Below, one piece after another: positions 1 through 5,982 of a stretch of DNA of 12,289 bases (position 1 is its first letter; every line of letters starts with the position of its first letter). Source of the stretch: Candidatus Latescibacterota bacterium (GTDB lineage Bacteria; Latescibacterota; UBA2968; UBA8231); NCBI GenBank assembly GCA_003529325.1, contig DPVW01000261.1, positions 1-12,289 on the forward strand, in the 5' to 3' direction. The notes under the pieces are model-generated. The model saw only the letters and a list, made by a program, of their open reading frames with translations. It did no database searches and was not told the DNA's origin. The position numbers were made by a program, and so were the translations under genes.

Positions 1-171
1 TGTGAACTGACAGCCCAGGTCGCGCCGGGCAATCAGCGCTCTGTTGGCCTGCTGGAACGGCTGGGTTTCACCCATACCTCCGCCCTGGCTGCTTCGATTC
101 TGCAGTATCGCCGCACATCAACAGTAGTGGTCCCTGACGGGTCACAGTGCCCGGCGTCTTCGGTGTCCTAA
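1..171 (+). CDS. GNAT-family N-acetyltransferase, C-terminal end (partial)
   Basis: The window opens inside this gene; only the last 56 codons and a TAA stop are visible. Residues 11-23 read NQRSVGLLERLGF, which closely fits the C-terminal motif of GNAT acetyltransferases (N..S..LLE+LGF), especially the RimJ/RimL-like branch that transfers acetyl from acetyl-CoA to amino groups. The acetyl-CoA-binding loop (Q/RxxGxG/A) would lie upstream, outside the window. The last 25 or so residues after the motif are polar and unremarkable. The substrate cannot be inferred. The next gene starts 173 bp downstream on the same strand with its own strong ribosome binding site, so a shared operon is possible but not shown. 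Confidence 0.72.
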   Translation, partial: CELTAQVAPGNQRSVGLLERLGFTHTSALAASILQYRRTSTVVVPDGSQCPASSVS

Positions 172-344
172 GAGCCGGAGGACCTCATATTGCAGCGCGG
201 TGGTCGGATGACGCTGCTCATCATCGGCATGTCCTGAGCCCGAGCTGCCGCCAACAAGCGCGTCCGCCTCCCGCAGGATACACGACAGAGGCTGAACGTC
301 GTAGATTCCGCGGTCCCGATACGAGGGAAGGAGGACCGCAGACG
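172..344 (+). other. Intergenic region with no recognised gene
   Basis: This 173-bp stretch separates the acetyltransferase stop from the tautomerase start. An open frame runs through it into the tautomerase, but its translation is rich in Arg, Pro and His with no recognisable motif, and the strong Shine-Dalgarno sequence at its end argues that translation starts at 345. I see no convincing promoter, terminator or RNA gene. Confidence 0.55.
328..334 (+). promoter_or_regulatory. Ribosome binding site for the tautomerase gene
   Basis: AAGGAGG is a near-perfect Shine-Dalgarno sequence, 10 nt before the ATG at 345. It decides the start in favour of 345 over the in-frame upstream ATG at 147. The choice also exposes Pro as the second residue, which this enzyme family needs. 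Confidence 0.75.
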
Positions 345-713
345 ATGCCGATTGTCGATGTCGAACTGGTGGGACCGGTGCCCGCTGAGGTCGGCTCAGG
401 CCTGGCTCGACGCATTGCGGATGGCATGGGTGACACCTTGGACTCCCGCCCGCAGGGCACGTGGGTCAGGTTGCGTTTTCTCGCCGAGCAGAACTATGCC
501 GAGAACCTCGATGGTGGACCGGAAGGGATTGAGCCGGTCTTCGTATCCATCCTCCAGGCCGAACTACCGCCGGAGCAACAACTCGCCGAACTGGCAGGGC
601 GGCTGGCAACCGCCATCGGCCTCGCCTGCAGCTGTCCCGTCGCCAATGTCCACGTCCTGTTCGAACCAGCAGCTGTCGGCCGTCTCGCCTTCGGTGGGAA
701 ATTGCTGACATGA
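345..713 (+). CDS. Tautomerase-superfamily protein (4-oxalocrotonate tautomerase/MIF-like)
   Basis: The 122-residue product begins MPIVDVELVG. After removal of Met, Pro would be the N-terminal residue, the catalytic base of the tautomerase superfamily, which interconverts keto and enol forms of small carbonyl acids. The chain looks like two beta-alpha-beta halves, roughly residues 2-45 and 64-107, as in the fused members (MIF/CHMI size) rather than the single 60-residue 4-oxalocrotonate tautomerase. The Gly-rich end GRLAFGGKLL (112-121) is typical of the C-terminal hairpin in this fold. Its stop overlaps the start of the next gene in an ATGA arrangement (710-713), so the two are probably translated together. 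The natural substrate is unknown. The family call is fairly firm; the reaction is inferred. Confidence 0.72.
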   Translation: MPIVDVELVGPVPAEVGSGLARRIADGMGDTLDSRPQGTWVRLRFLAEQNYAENLDGGPEGIEPVFVSILQAELPPEQQLAELAGRLATAIGLACSCPVANVHVLFEPAAVGRLAFGGKLLT

Positions 714-1771
714 ATGGGGGACCCATACTGCTCGCCCTGCTGTCGGCGGCACTGTTCGGGGTGGCCACGCCGGCAAGCAAGTGGCTACTGGTCGGTCTTA
801 CACCATTCCAACTGGCGGGATTGCTCTATCTCGGCGCTGCTCTGGTCGTGGCGCCCACCGCCCTGCGCCAAGGCGGCCTCGCCTTGCCACGACGCACCGA
901 CCAGCGCAATCGACTGCGGCTGTTGGGTGCCGTGTTCTTCGGCGGAATCTGTGGTCCCCTTGCACTGCTGTTCGGCCTGCGCCTCGCCCAAGCCACCTCC
1001 GTCTCCTTGTGGCTGAATCTGGAACTGGCCGCCACGGCCACACTCGGCGCACTGGTATTCCGCGATCATCTCGGTTTCAGAGGCTGGCTTGGAGTCTTGG
1101 CGACACTCAGCGCCTCGGCGCTGCTCACATGGGGGCCAGCAGCAGCTGGATTGGTCCCCGGCCTGCTCATCCTCATCGCCTGTCTCTGTTGGGGGCTGGA
1201 CAATCATCTCACGGCGCTCATCGACGGCATCACCCCGAGTCAGAGCACCCTGTGGAAAGGTGCCGTAGCGGGTACCGTGAATCTGACGATCGGTGGTATC
1301 CTGGCGCCGATTTCGGTCGACCTCCAGATCCTGCTCGCCGCGCTGCTGGTGGGAGCCCTGTCATACGGCGTCAGTATCGTACTCTACATCCGCTCCGCCC
1401 AGGCGATCGGTGCCACCCGTGCACAGGTATTGTTTGCCAGTGCCCCCTTCTTCGGCGTCGGACTCGCCGTCGTCGGGCTGGGTGAGTCGTTCGCCCTCGT
1501 TCATGGCCTCGCTGTGCCCCTGTTTGCCGGTGGCGTCGCCTTCCTCCTGATCGATGGCCATGGGCACGACCACACGCACGAAGCGATGTCCCACAAGCAT
1601 TCTCATCGTCATGATGATGAACACCACACGCACGTGCATACCGATCTTCCGCCAGCCGCACGACACACCCATTTTCACCAGCACGAACCAACCAGCCATC
1701 GGCACCCTCATTGGCCAGATCTGCACCACCGTCACAAACATGACTCGGCTCCGGTGAGCGACGAAGGGTAA
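710..1771 (+). CDS. EamA-type (DMT superfamily) transporter with histidine-rich C-terminal tail
   Basis: A 353-residue inner-membrane protein with about ten hydrophobic segments between residues 4 and 281, arranged as the two EamA repeats of drug/metabolite transporters; ALFGVATPASKWLL near the N-terminus is the usual opening of the first repeat. The start ATG at 710 overlaps the tautomerase stop, indicating translational coupling. After the last membrane segment (ending IDGHGHDHTH) the protein carries a hydrophilic tail, residues 283-345, with 23 histidines mixed with Asp, Glu and Lys. Such tails occur in transition-metal transporters and chaperones and probably bind Zn, Ni or Co. EamA members export amino acids, metabolites or drugs, and the substrate here is unknown. 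A role in metal handling is inferred from the tail alone. Confidence 0.85.
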   Translation: MNGGPILLALLSAALFGVATPASKWLLVGLTPFQLAGLLYLGAALVVAPTALRQGGLALPRRTDQRNRLRLLGAVFFGGICGPLALLFGLRLAQATSVSLWLNLELAATATLGALVFRDHLGFRGWLGVLATLSASALLTWGPAAAGLVPGLLILIACLCWGLDNHLTALIDGITPSQSTLWKGAVAGTVNLTIGGILAPISVDLQILLAALLVGALSYGVSIVLYIRSAQAIGATRAQVLFASAPFFGVGLAVVGLGESFALVHGLAVPLFAGGVAFLLIDGHGHDHTHEAMSHKHSHRHDDEHHTHVHTDLPPAARHTHFHQHEPTSHRHPHWPDLHHRHKHDSAPVSDEG

Positions 1772-1774
1772 AGG

Positions 1775-1972
1775 GTGGGATACAGACTTCGTCTGGCGTT
1801 GTTCATCGGTCTCATCGTCGGTCCCGCAGGGGTCCGCGTCGGCGAGAACAGGAATTGCGCCGCAATCGACGACGGCACTCCCCCCCATGAACAGTTGCTG
1901 TCGGCCTTGAGATACGAAAAAGATTACAAAGACATCAGTGGCGCCTGCGAGCGCTACCAAGAGTTGTCCTGA
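1775..1972 (+). CDS. Small hypothetical protein with N-terminal hydrophobic segment
   Basis: A 65-codon ORF starts with GTG three bases after the transporter stop, behind the purine-rich AAGGGTAAAGG. The N-terminus (MGYRLRLALFIGLIVGPAG) has basic residues followed by about ten hydrophobic ones, like a weak signal peptide or membrane anchor. The rest is charged and ends in CERYQELS. No family is recognised. A run of seven C at 1880-1886 crosses the middle of the ORF and could hide a frameshift, so the C-terminal half may belong to another frame or to a decayed gene. Its position immediately before an obvious gene remnant makes it doubtful as a functional gene. Confidence 0.3.
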   Translation: MGYRLRLALFIGLIVGPAGVRVGENRNCAAIDDGTPPHEQLLSALRYEKDYKDISGACERYQELS

Positions 1973-2212
1973 TCACCGGGTTGATGGTTGGCATTGGCTC
2001 CAACCTGACGTCCTTCGTCGATCCACCCTCTCTGCTCATCATCTTCAGTTTCACGCTGGGCGTATTGGATCGCTGGCGCCCCCATCGGCACGATGTTCAG
2101 CGCCCTGTTCTCGGCCTCCAGCACGCCCGAGCAACTCGCCGCCCTGCCAGCATCACATCGAATCCCGCGCGGTGCAATAACTCCACCCCGCACAGGACGG
2201 CGCCTCGCCTAG
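1963..2212 (+). pseudogene. Frameshifted, truncated remnant of a MotA/ExbB-like membrane protein
   Basis: Two adjoining frames together read like the N-terminal part of a flagellar-motor MotA-type protein. From 1963 the first frame gives a hydrophobic stretch containing FVDPPSLLIIFSFTLG, resembling the conserved MotA segment around 'F(I/V)D.PS.LIV.GG(T/S)LG'. Near 2062 the coding sense moves one frame over and continues YWIAGAPIGTMFSALFSASS followed by TPEQLAAL, before dissolving into unlike sequence and a TAG at 2210-2212. The usual GG is replaced by SF and most of a roughly 250-residue protein is missing. No neighbouring motility genes are present. The remnant ends 8 bp before the stop of the convergent FMN reductase gene. 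The MotA assignment is by eye and moderate; that this is broken coding sequence is somewhat firmer. Confidence 0.42.
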
Positions 2213-2220
2213 TGACGCTT

Positions 2221-2763
2221 TCAGTGTTGTGATGAAGTCCCGGCGAGGCGCACCATTTCGGCTACCAATTCCGCTACACGCTCGCTGACGTCGTCGCTGG
2301 CCAGTGCCATCTGTTCGGTGCGATCATCGCTGAAATCGCTAGCGGTGGCGTAGACGAAACGGGGTACGATGAGACAGCGAAAATCGAGCATCAGACTGTT
2401 CGCCAGGGACATGACCGACATATAACTCGCGCGACCGCCGGCAGCGCATAGCAATCCCACCACCTTGTCCGTCCACGCTCGCCCGGTCTGCTCTACCAGA
2501 TTCTTCACGGCGGCATTTACATCAAAACTATACACGGGTGCCGCCAACAACACACCGTCGGCGGCATCGATTGTCTGCCGCAATTCAGCCACGTCACCCC
2601 CTTTGCTGTCACCTGTACCATCACACATCGGTATGTCCACTTGCTGCAGATCGATCCACTGGGCTACAACATCGTGACCGGCCAGTAACTCGTGGGCCCG
2701 TCGTGCCAGAACCCGCGACCGACTCTGCGGATTCAGCGAGCCGCTGATCACGACCATGCGCAT
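2221..2763 (-). CDS. NAD(P)H-dependent FMN reductase (flavodoxin-fold)
   Basis: The 180-residue product starts at ATG 2763, one base after the stop of the upstream gene. It opens MRMVVISGSLNPQSRS: a first beta strand followed by the GSL.P.S.S phosphate-binding loop of the NADPH-dependent FMN reductase family (SsuE/chromate reductase type). APVYSFDVNAAVKNLVE (75-91) matches the second flavin-contact motif (P.Y....P..LKN..D). Family members reduce FMN or quinones with NAD(P)H, often for a partner oxygenase. As the last gene of the four-gene minus-strand operon it probably serves the same pathway, either regenerating NAD(P)+ or supplying reduced flavin, but no monooxygenase is visible in the window. 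An in-frame extension back to 2823 lies inside the previous gene and is unlikely. Confidence 0.82.
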   Translation of the reverse strand: MRMVVISGSLNPQSRSRVLARRAHELLAGHDVVAQWIDLQQVDIPMCDGTGDSKGGDVAELRQTIDAADGVLLAAPVYSFDVNAAVKNLVEQTGRAWTDKVVGLLCAAGGRASYMSVMSLANSLMLDFRCLIVPRFVYATASDFSDDRTEQMALASDDVSERVAELVAEMVRLAGTSSQH

Positions 2764-2764
2764 G

Positions 2765-3814
2765 TCAGGCCTGCCTGTAGCGGATTTCGCGCCCGGAGCT
2801 GGCACTCTTGTAGATCCCCTCAAGGATTTTCATCACCTTGATCCCCTGCTCCCCCGTCGCCATGGGTGCTCGTTGTTCGAGGATGCTGTTGACGAATTCA
2901 TGGTATGAGGAGGGTGTCGATCCCGAGCGCCAGTCCAGCCGCTTGCTGAACTGATCCCCGTCCTCGTCGGTGAAGATCTCGGCCGTGAAGTCGTACCCTC
3001 CTGCCGTATTGCGGTGCACGAGTCCACCTCGATCTCCATACAGATTCGTTGTCATATGTTCGCGCTCCTGTTGATGGAGAGCCCAACTCGCCTCCAGAAT
3101 CAACGTCGCGCCATTGGCGAACTTCACCAGACCACACGCCAGATCCTCCACGTCAAACTGTTTGCGCTCTTTTTTCGCCAGTGGTTGGGCAATGCGATCA
3201 TAGGTGGAACCCGTCACCGTCACCGGTTCAGGATAGCCCATGAGCCACAAGGCCAGATCGAGGCGATGCACACCCAGATCGATGAGGGGACCGCCACCCG
3301 ACAGCTCTTTGATACCGAACCAGCCACCGAAGCGCGGTATGCCGCGGCGGCGGTGCCAGACGCTGCGGCCGAAGTAGATGTCGCCAACCACACCGGCATC
3401 GACCTGCTGTTTCAGTGCATACGCCGCCTCGGTAAAACGGAAGGAGAAGTTGATCATCAGCGATCGACTCGCCTTTGTGGCGGCGGCATTCATGCGCTCC
3501 GCCTCTTTCACCGTCATCGCCATCGGTTTCTCGCACAACACGTGCAGACCGTGCTTGAGTGCCGCGATCGTTAGTGGCGCGTGGTATTTATTGGGTACCG
3601 CGATACTGACGCCATCCAGTTCCTCGGCGCAGAACATTTTCTCGGCGTCGGTGTAGGTACGGGGCACATCGAGCTCGCTTTGTACCTCCTGCAAGCGGCC
3701 CACGTCCATATCACAGATGGCGACAAGATCCGCCTGTGGATGACTGTGATACCCCCGTGCATGGCCGCGGCCCATTCCCAGGCCGATAACCCCCATCTTC
3801 AGTCTGCCCACCAC
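2765..3814 (-). CDS. Gfo/Idh/MocA-family NAD(P)-dependent oxidoreductase (third gene of operon)
   Basis: A 349-residue soluble dehydrogenase of the glucose-fructose oxidoreductase/inositol dehydrogenase/MocA family. The Rossmann nucleotide loop is GLGMGRG (11-17), ICDMD (33-37) ends the second strand with acidic residues favouring NAD, and CEKPMA (94-99) supplies the conserved Glu-Lys-Pro with the active-site Lys96. GGGPLIDLGVHRLDLALWLMG-type sequence (173-193) holds the catalytic His183 and Asp186. Length is normal for the family. The start is GTG at 3814 or the adjacent GTG at 3811, both served by GAAGGAGA at 3819-3826; M7 would clip the Rossmann strand. The upstream gene ends 14 bp away and the FMN reductase starts one base beyond this stop. 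Likely substrates are sugars, cyclitols or their derivatives; the specific one is unknown. Confidence 0.9.
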   Translation of the reverse strand: MVGRLKMGVIGLGMGRGHARGYHSHPQADLVAICDMDVGRLQEVQSELDVPRTYTDAEKMFCAEELDGVSIAVPNKYHAPLTIAALKHGLHVLCEKPMAMTVKEAERMNAAATKASRSLMINFSFRFTEAAYALKQQVDAGVVGDIYFGRSVWHRRRGIPRFGGWFGIKELSGGGPLIDLGVHRLDLALWLMGYPEPVTVTGSTYDRIAQPLAKKERKQFDVEDLACGLVKFANGATLILEASWALHQQEREHMTTNLYGDRGGLVHRNTAGGYDFTAEIFTDEDGDQFSKRLDWRSGSTPSSYHEFVNSILEQRAPMATGEQGIKVMKILEGIYKSASSGREIRYRQA

Positions 3815-3818
3815 CGTC

Positions 3819-3826
3819 TCTCCTTC
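3819..3826 (-). promoter_or_regulatory. Ribosome binding site supporting a GTG start
   Basis: GAAGGAGA on the minus strand lies 4 nt before GTG 3814 and 7 nt before GTG 3811, in the gap after the stop of the upstream dehydrogenase. It supports initiation at one of these paired GTG codons rather than at the in-frame ATG at 3796. Confidence 0.6.
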
Positions 3827-3828
3827 TG

Positions 3829-4875
3829 TCAGTCGTTGGAATCTGCTTGCGAAAGTACGACTCGCAATAACCCGATCAGGTCGGCTGTCGGTGCCACCGG
3901 TAGGTCGACGACCTGTCGCTGCAGCGCGCTGCTGTAGATCCCCAGAACGACATTGAAGTCACGCAGCGAGTTCCGCAGAGAGAGTGGATGAACCGCTGCG
4001 TCATCCTCCAACCAGCGGAACATGGCCTGCGTCATCGCTGCCTGTCCGAGAATGTCCTGTTCCGGATACTCGTGCGCGCCCCCTTCGCGCACGCCGTCGA
4101 TGACCAACTCCCAACCCCACATCCACCAGTGCACGAAACCGCGCGTACCATAAACGGCGATCCGTTTGTGTGTGTGGAGTCCGTCCCGACCTATCTGGGG
4201 TGCCTGGGGGCCACATTGCAGCCTCGCGGAAACACCATCGTCGAAATCGATGGATGCCAGGCAGGCGTCGGGAGCGAAGTGTTTGCGTGGCGTGTCCACC
4301 AGACCGTCAGCACCCGAAACCTGGGCGAAGACACGCTGTGGCACGCCGCAGGGATGGAAGGCACCGATCGCCTGCAGTGCATGTGTGCCCTGGTAGGCCA
4401 GATTCAAACCGGCACTGGCGTCGATGAAACGCAACTCGCCAAGCGCACCGTCGCGGACACGATCCTGTAGTTGCATTCGCCGTGGTTGGAAATGAAGCTG
4501 ATGGTTGATGGCGATCTTGATCCCGGAGTTCTGCTCCGCCCAATTGCACATGGCCACGTAGTCCTGCGTGTCGATGGCCAGTGGCTTCTCCACCAGGAGC
4601 GCCGGCACGCCCGCCTCGGCAGCCGCTGCAAAGATCTCGAGTCGCACGTCGGGTGGCGTGTTGACATGCACGAGATCCGGCTGCTCCTCGGCCAGCATCT
4701 GACGGTAATCGGTGTAACGCGCGGCGATGCCGTAGGTTTCGCCAAAGGCCTCAAGTTTTTCGGCGTTGCGTGTCGAGACCGCCACCAGATGGCCGTCGTC
4801 GATGTGTGCATATGCCTCGGCGTGCCCGCGGGCGCGGCCACCACTGACACCGATGATTGCGGTGCGAAAAGTCAA
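3829..4875 (-). CDS. Gfo/Idh/MocA-family oxidoreductase with altered active-site motif (second gene of operon)
   Basis: A 348-residue paralogue of the neighbouring dehydrogenase. The N-terminus TFRTAIIGVSGGRARGHAEAY gives the Rossmann strand and loop, though the usual GxGxxG is GVSGGRARG (9-17). VEKPLA (95-100) retains the Glu-Lys-Pro with Lys97. The third motif, normally G.H..D, reads GTHALQ (163-168): the His is kept but the Asp position is Gln, and a second His follows in AFHP (172-175). This could mean changed chemistry, a different substrate, or a non-oxidising role. Start is TTG at 4875, the only start that keeps the first Rossmann strand, behind GGAG in the end of the upstream gene. 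Only four bases separate it from the zinc dehydrogenase stop, so co-translation is likely. Confidence 0.85.
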   Translation of the reverse strand: MTFRTAIIGVSGGRARGHAEAYAHIDDGHLVAVSTRNAEKLEAFGETYGIAARYTDYRQMLAEEQPDLVHVNTPPDVRLEIFAAAAEAGVPALLVEKPLAIDTQDYVAMCNWAEQNSGIKIAINHQLHFQPRRMQLQDRVRDGALGELRFIDASAGLNLAYQGTHALQAIGAFHPCGVPQRVFAQVSGADGLVDTPRKHFAPDACLASIDFDDGVSARLQCGPQAPQIGRDGLHTHKRIAVYGTRGFVHWWMWGWELVIDGVREGGAHEYPEQDILGQAAMTQAMFRWLEDDAAVHPLSLRNSLRDFNVVLGIYSSALQRQVVDLPVAPTADLIGLLRVVLSQADSND

Positions 4876-4879
4876 TAGA

Positions 4880-5896
4880 TCAGCTCCAGGGATCGAGCAC
4901 GACCTTGGCGCAGGCTCCGGTTGCCTGCAATTCGAAGGCCTCCTGTGCGCGGGTCATGGGATAGGTGTGGGAGATAAGGCGATCCAGGGCGTCGCCACTG
5001 TTACGTACCACCTGCCAGATGCCCTGCATGAGCCCCAGGTTGTAATGCCAGGAGCCCATCAGAGTCAGTCCTTTGCGAATCATGTCGGGACTGACACGCA
5101 ACGGTGTGTCGTCGCCGCACTCGCCGACAAAGGCGACCTTGCCCCGGCGTCTTGTGGCGTCGATACAGAGGCGGTGGGCGGCGACGGCGCCGGAACAATC
5201 CAACGCACAATCGACGCCTCGACCTTCGGTGAGCTCACGCAGTCTGTCGAGGGCCCCGGCTTCGGGGTCGAGCACTTCATGGGCGCCCAGTTCCGCCGCC
5301 CGGGCGGCACGCCAGGGATGACTGTCAACAGCCAGTACACGGGCGCCCCGGTACCGCGCATTGATCACGGCACCGAGCCCCACCGGACCGAGACCGGTGA
5401 TCAGCACCGTCTTGAAGGCATCGACTCCCATACGCTCGAAGGCGCCGAAAGATGGCCCCAGACCACAGCATGCCATGGCACCATGCTCGAAGGACACGTC
5501 CTGCGGAATCCGCGGCAGCAGCCAGTCCGGCTTGAGCAGATATTGCGCCATCGTCGCCCGCCCTTCACCCCCTTGGGTGAAGTCTGCGAAGTCGACGACG
5601 GACTCACAGTGGATGTACTCTCCGGAGACACACAACTGGCAACTGCCACAGGGATACTGCGGCATGACGGCAACCCGATCCCCCACCTGCACGCGCCCCG
5701 GTTGCGCCACCGCGGCGACCACCCCCGACGCCTCGTGGCCTAGACTGGTGTTGGCATTGCCGCTGACGAATCCCTTGTACTCGGTGCACATAGGCGCTGC
5801 TTTGACCTCGACGACGACCCAATCCTGCCGCGGCACCGGGTCGGGAGCGTCGATGACGATGGCCTTCCGCTCACCTTCGATGACCACTTTCTTCAT
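4880..5896 (-). CDS. Zinc-dependent alcohol/polyol dehydrogenase (MDR superfamily), first gene of operon
   Basis: A 338-residue medium-chain dehydrogenase. Catalytic zinc ligands are Cys37 (MCTEY), His54 with Glu55 (GHE) and probably Cys144 (ACCGLGPSFGA), the classical Cys-His-Cys set. The structural zinc site is complete: Cys83, 86, 89 and 97 in CGSCQLCVSGEYIHC. The cofactor loop is GLGPVG (168-173) and Asp191 after VLAV points to NAD(H). It most resembles threonine, sorbitol and other polyol dehydrogenases of the family. Start is ATG 5896, preceded by AAGGTGAG at 5900-5907; an in-frame extension to 6001 would run into the divergent gene and is rejected. It leads the four-gene operon, transcribed divergently from the glycosidase-like gene, and probably oxidises a hydroxyl of the same carbohydrate. 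The substrate is not known. Confidence 0.9.
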   Translation of the reverse strand: MKKVVIEGERKAIVIDAPDPVPRQDWVVVEVKAAPMCTEYKGFVSGNANTSLGHEASGVVAAVAQPGRVQVGDRVAVMPQYPCGSCQLCVSGEYIHCESVVDFADFTQGGEGRATMAQYLLKPDWLLPRIPQDVSFEHGAMACCGLGPSFGAFERMGVDAFKTVLITGLGPVGLGAVINARYRGARVLAVDSHPWRAARAAELGAHEVLDPEAGALDRLRELTEGRGVDCALDCSGAVAAHRLCIDATRRRGKVAFVGECGDDTPLRVSPDMIRKGLTLMGSWHYNLGLMQGIWQVVRNSGDALDRLISHTYPMTRAQEAFELQATGACAKVVLDPWS

Positions 5897-5982
5897 GCTC
5901 TCACCTTTTTGTGGATGTGCCTGGCAACAAAAGTAATGATTCAGGCGCGGCCAGCCGGCCGGCAGCCTCTGGAGGAACTCCC
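5897..5982. promoter_or_regulatory. Divergent promoter region between the operon and the glycosidase-like gene
   Basis: This 86-bp gap must hold the start signals for both the leftward four-gene operon and the rightward glycosidase-like gene, so co-regulation is likely. Its left half is AT-rich for this genome. TTTTGT (5907-5912) and ACAAAA (5927-5932) form an inverted repeat with a 14-nt spacer, and GCCGGCCGGC (5954-5963) is a perfect 10-bp palindrome; either could bind a regulator. No textbook -35/-10 pair is evident, and no regulator gene lies in the window. Confidence 0.5.
5971..5975 (+). promoter_or_regulatory. Ribosome binding site of the glycosidase-like gene
   Basis: GGAGG lies 7 nt before GTG 5983, ideal spacing. 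It selects this GTG over the upstream in-frame GTG at 5911, which sits in the divergent promoter next to the neighbour's ribosome binding site, and over ATG 6004. Confidence 0.75.

Noticed and set aside
147..344. N-terminal extension of the tautomerase to ATG 147
   Set aside because: The added 66 residues are Arg/Pro/His-rich without motifs, and AAGGAGG plus the need for Pro after Met place the start at 345.
1556..1745. Tandem DNA repeat in the His-codon-rich stretch
   Set aside because: CAC/CAT codons recur irregularly with other residues between them; there is no fixed repeat unit, so it is a low-complexity protein tail.
1361..1960. Minus-strand 199-codon open frame opposite the histidine-rich tail
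   Set aside because: It is a shadow of the EamA gene; its Val/Met-rich stretch is simply the complement of His codons.
2193..2212. Possible terminator hairpin GGCG-CCT-CGCC after the minus-strand operon
   Set aside because: The 4-bp stem with a 3-nt loop lacks a T-run and is expected by chance in GC-rich DNA.
3014..3574. Long plus-strand open frame of 186 codons inside the Gfo gene
   Set aside because: It is antisense to a clear Gfo/Idh/MocA gene with all motifs; the frame stays open because of GC-rich codon bias.
4766..5743. Plus-strand open frame of 325 codons antisense to the zinc dehydrogenase
   Set aside because: Its composition has no domain pattern, and the opposite strand encodes complete zinc and nucleotide sites.
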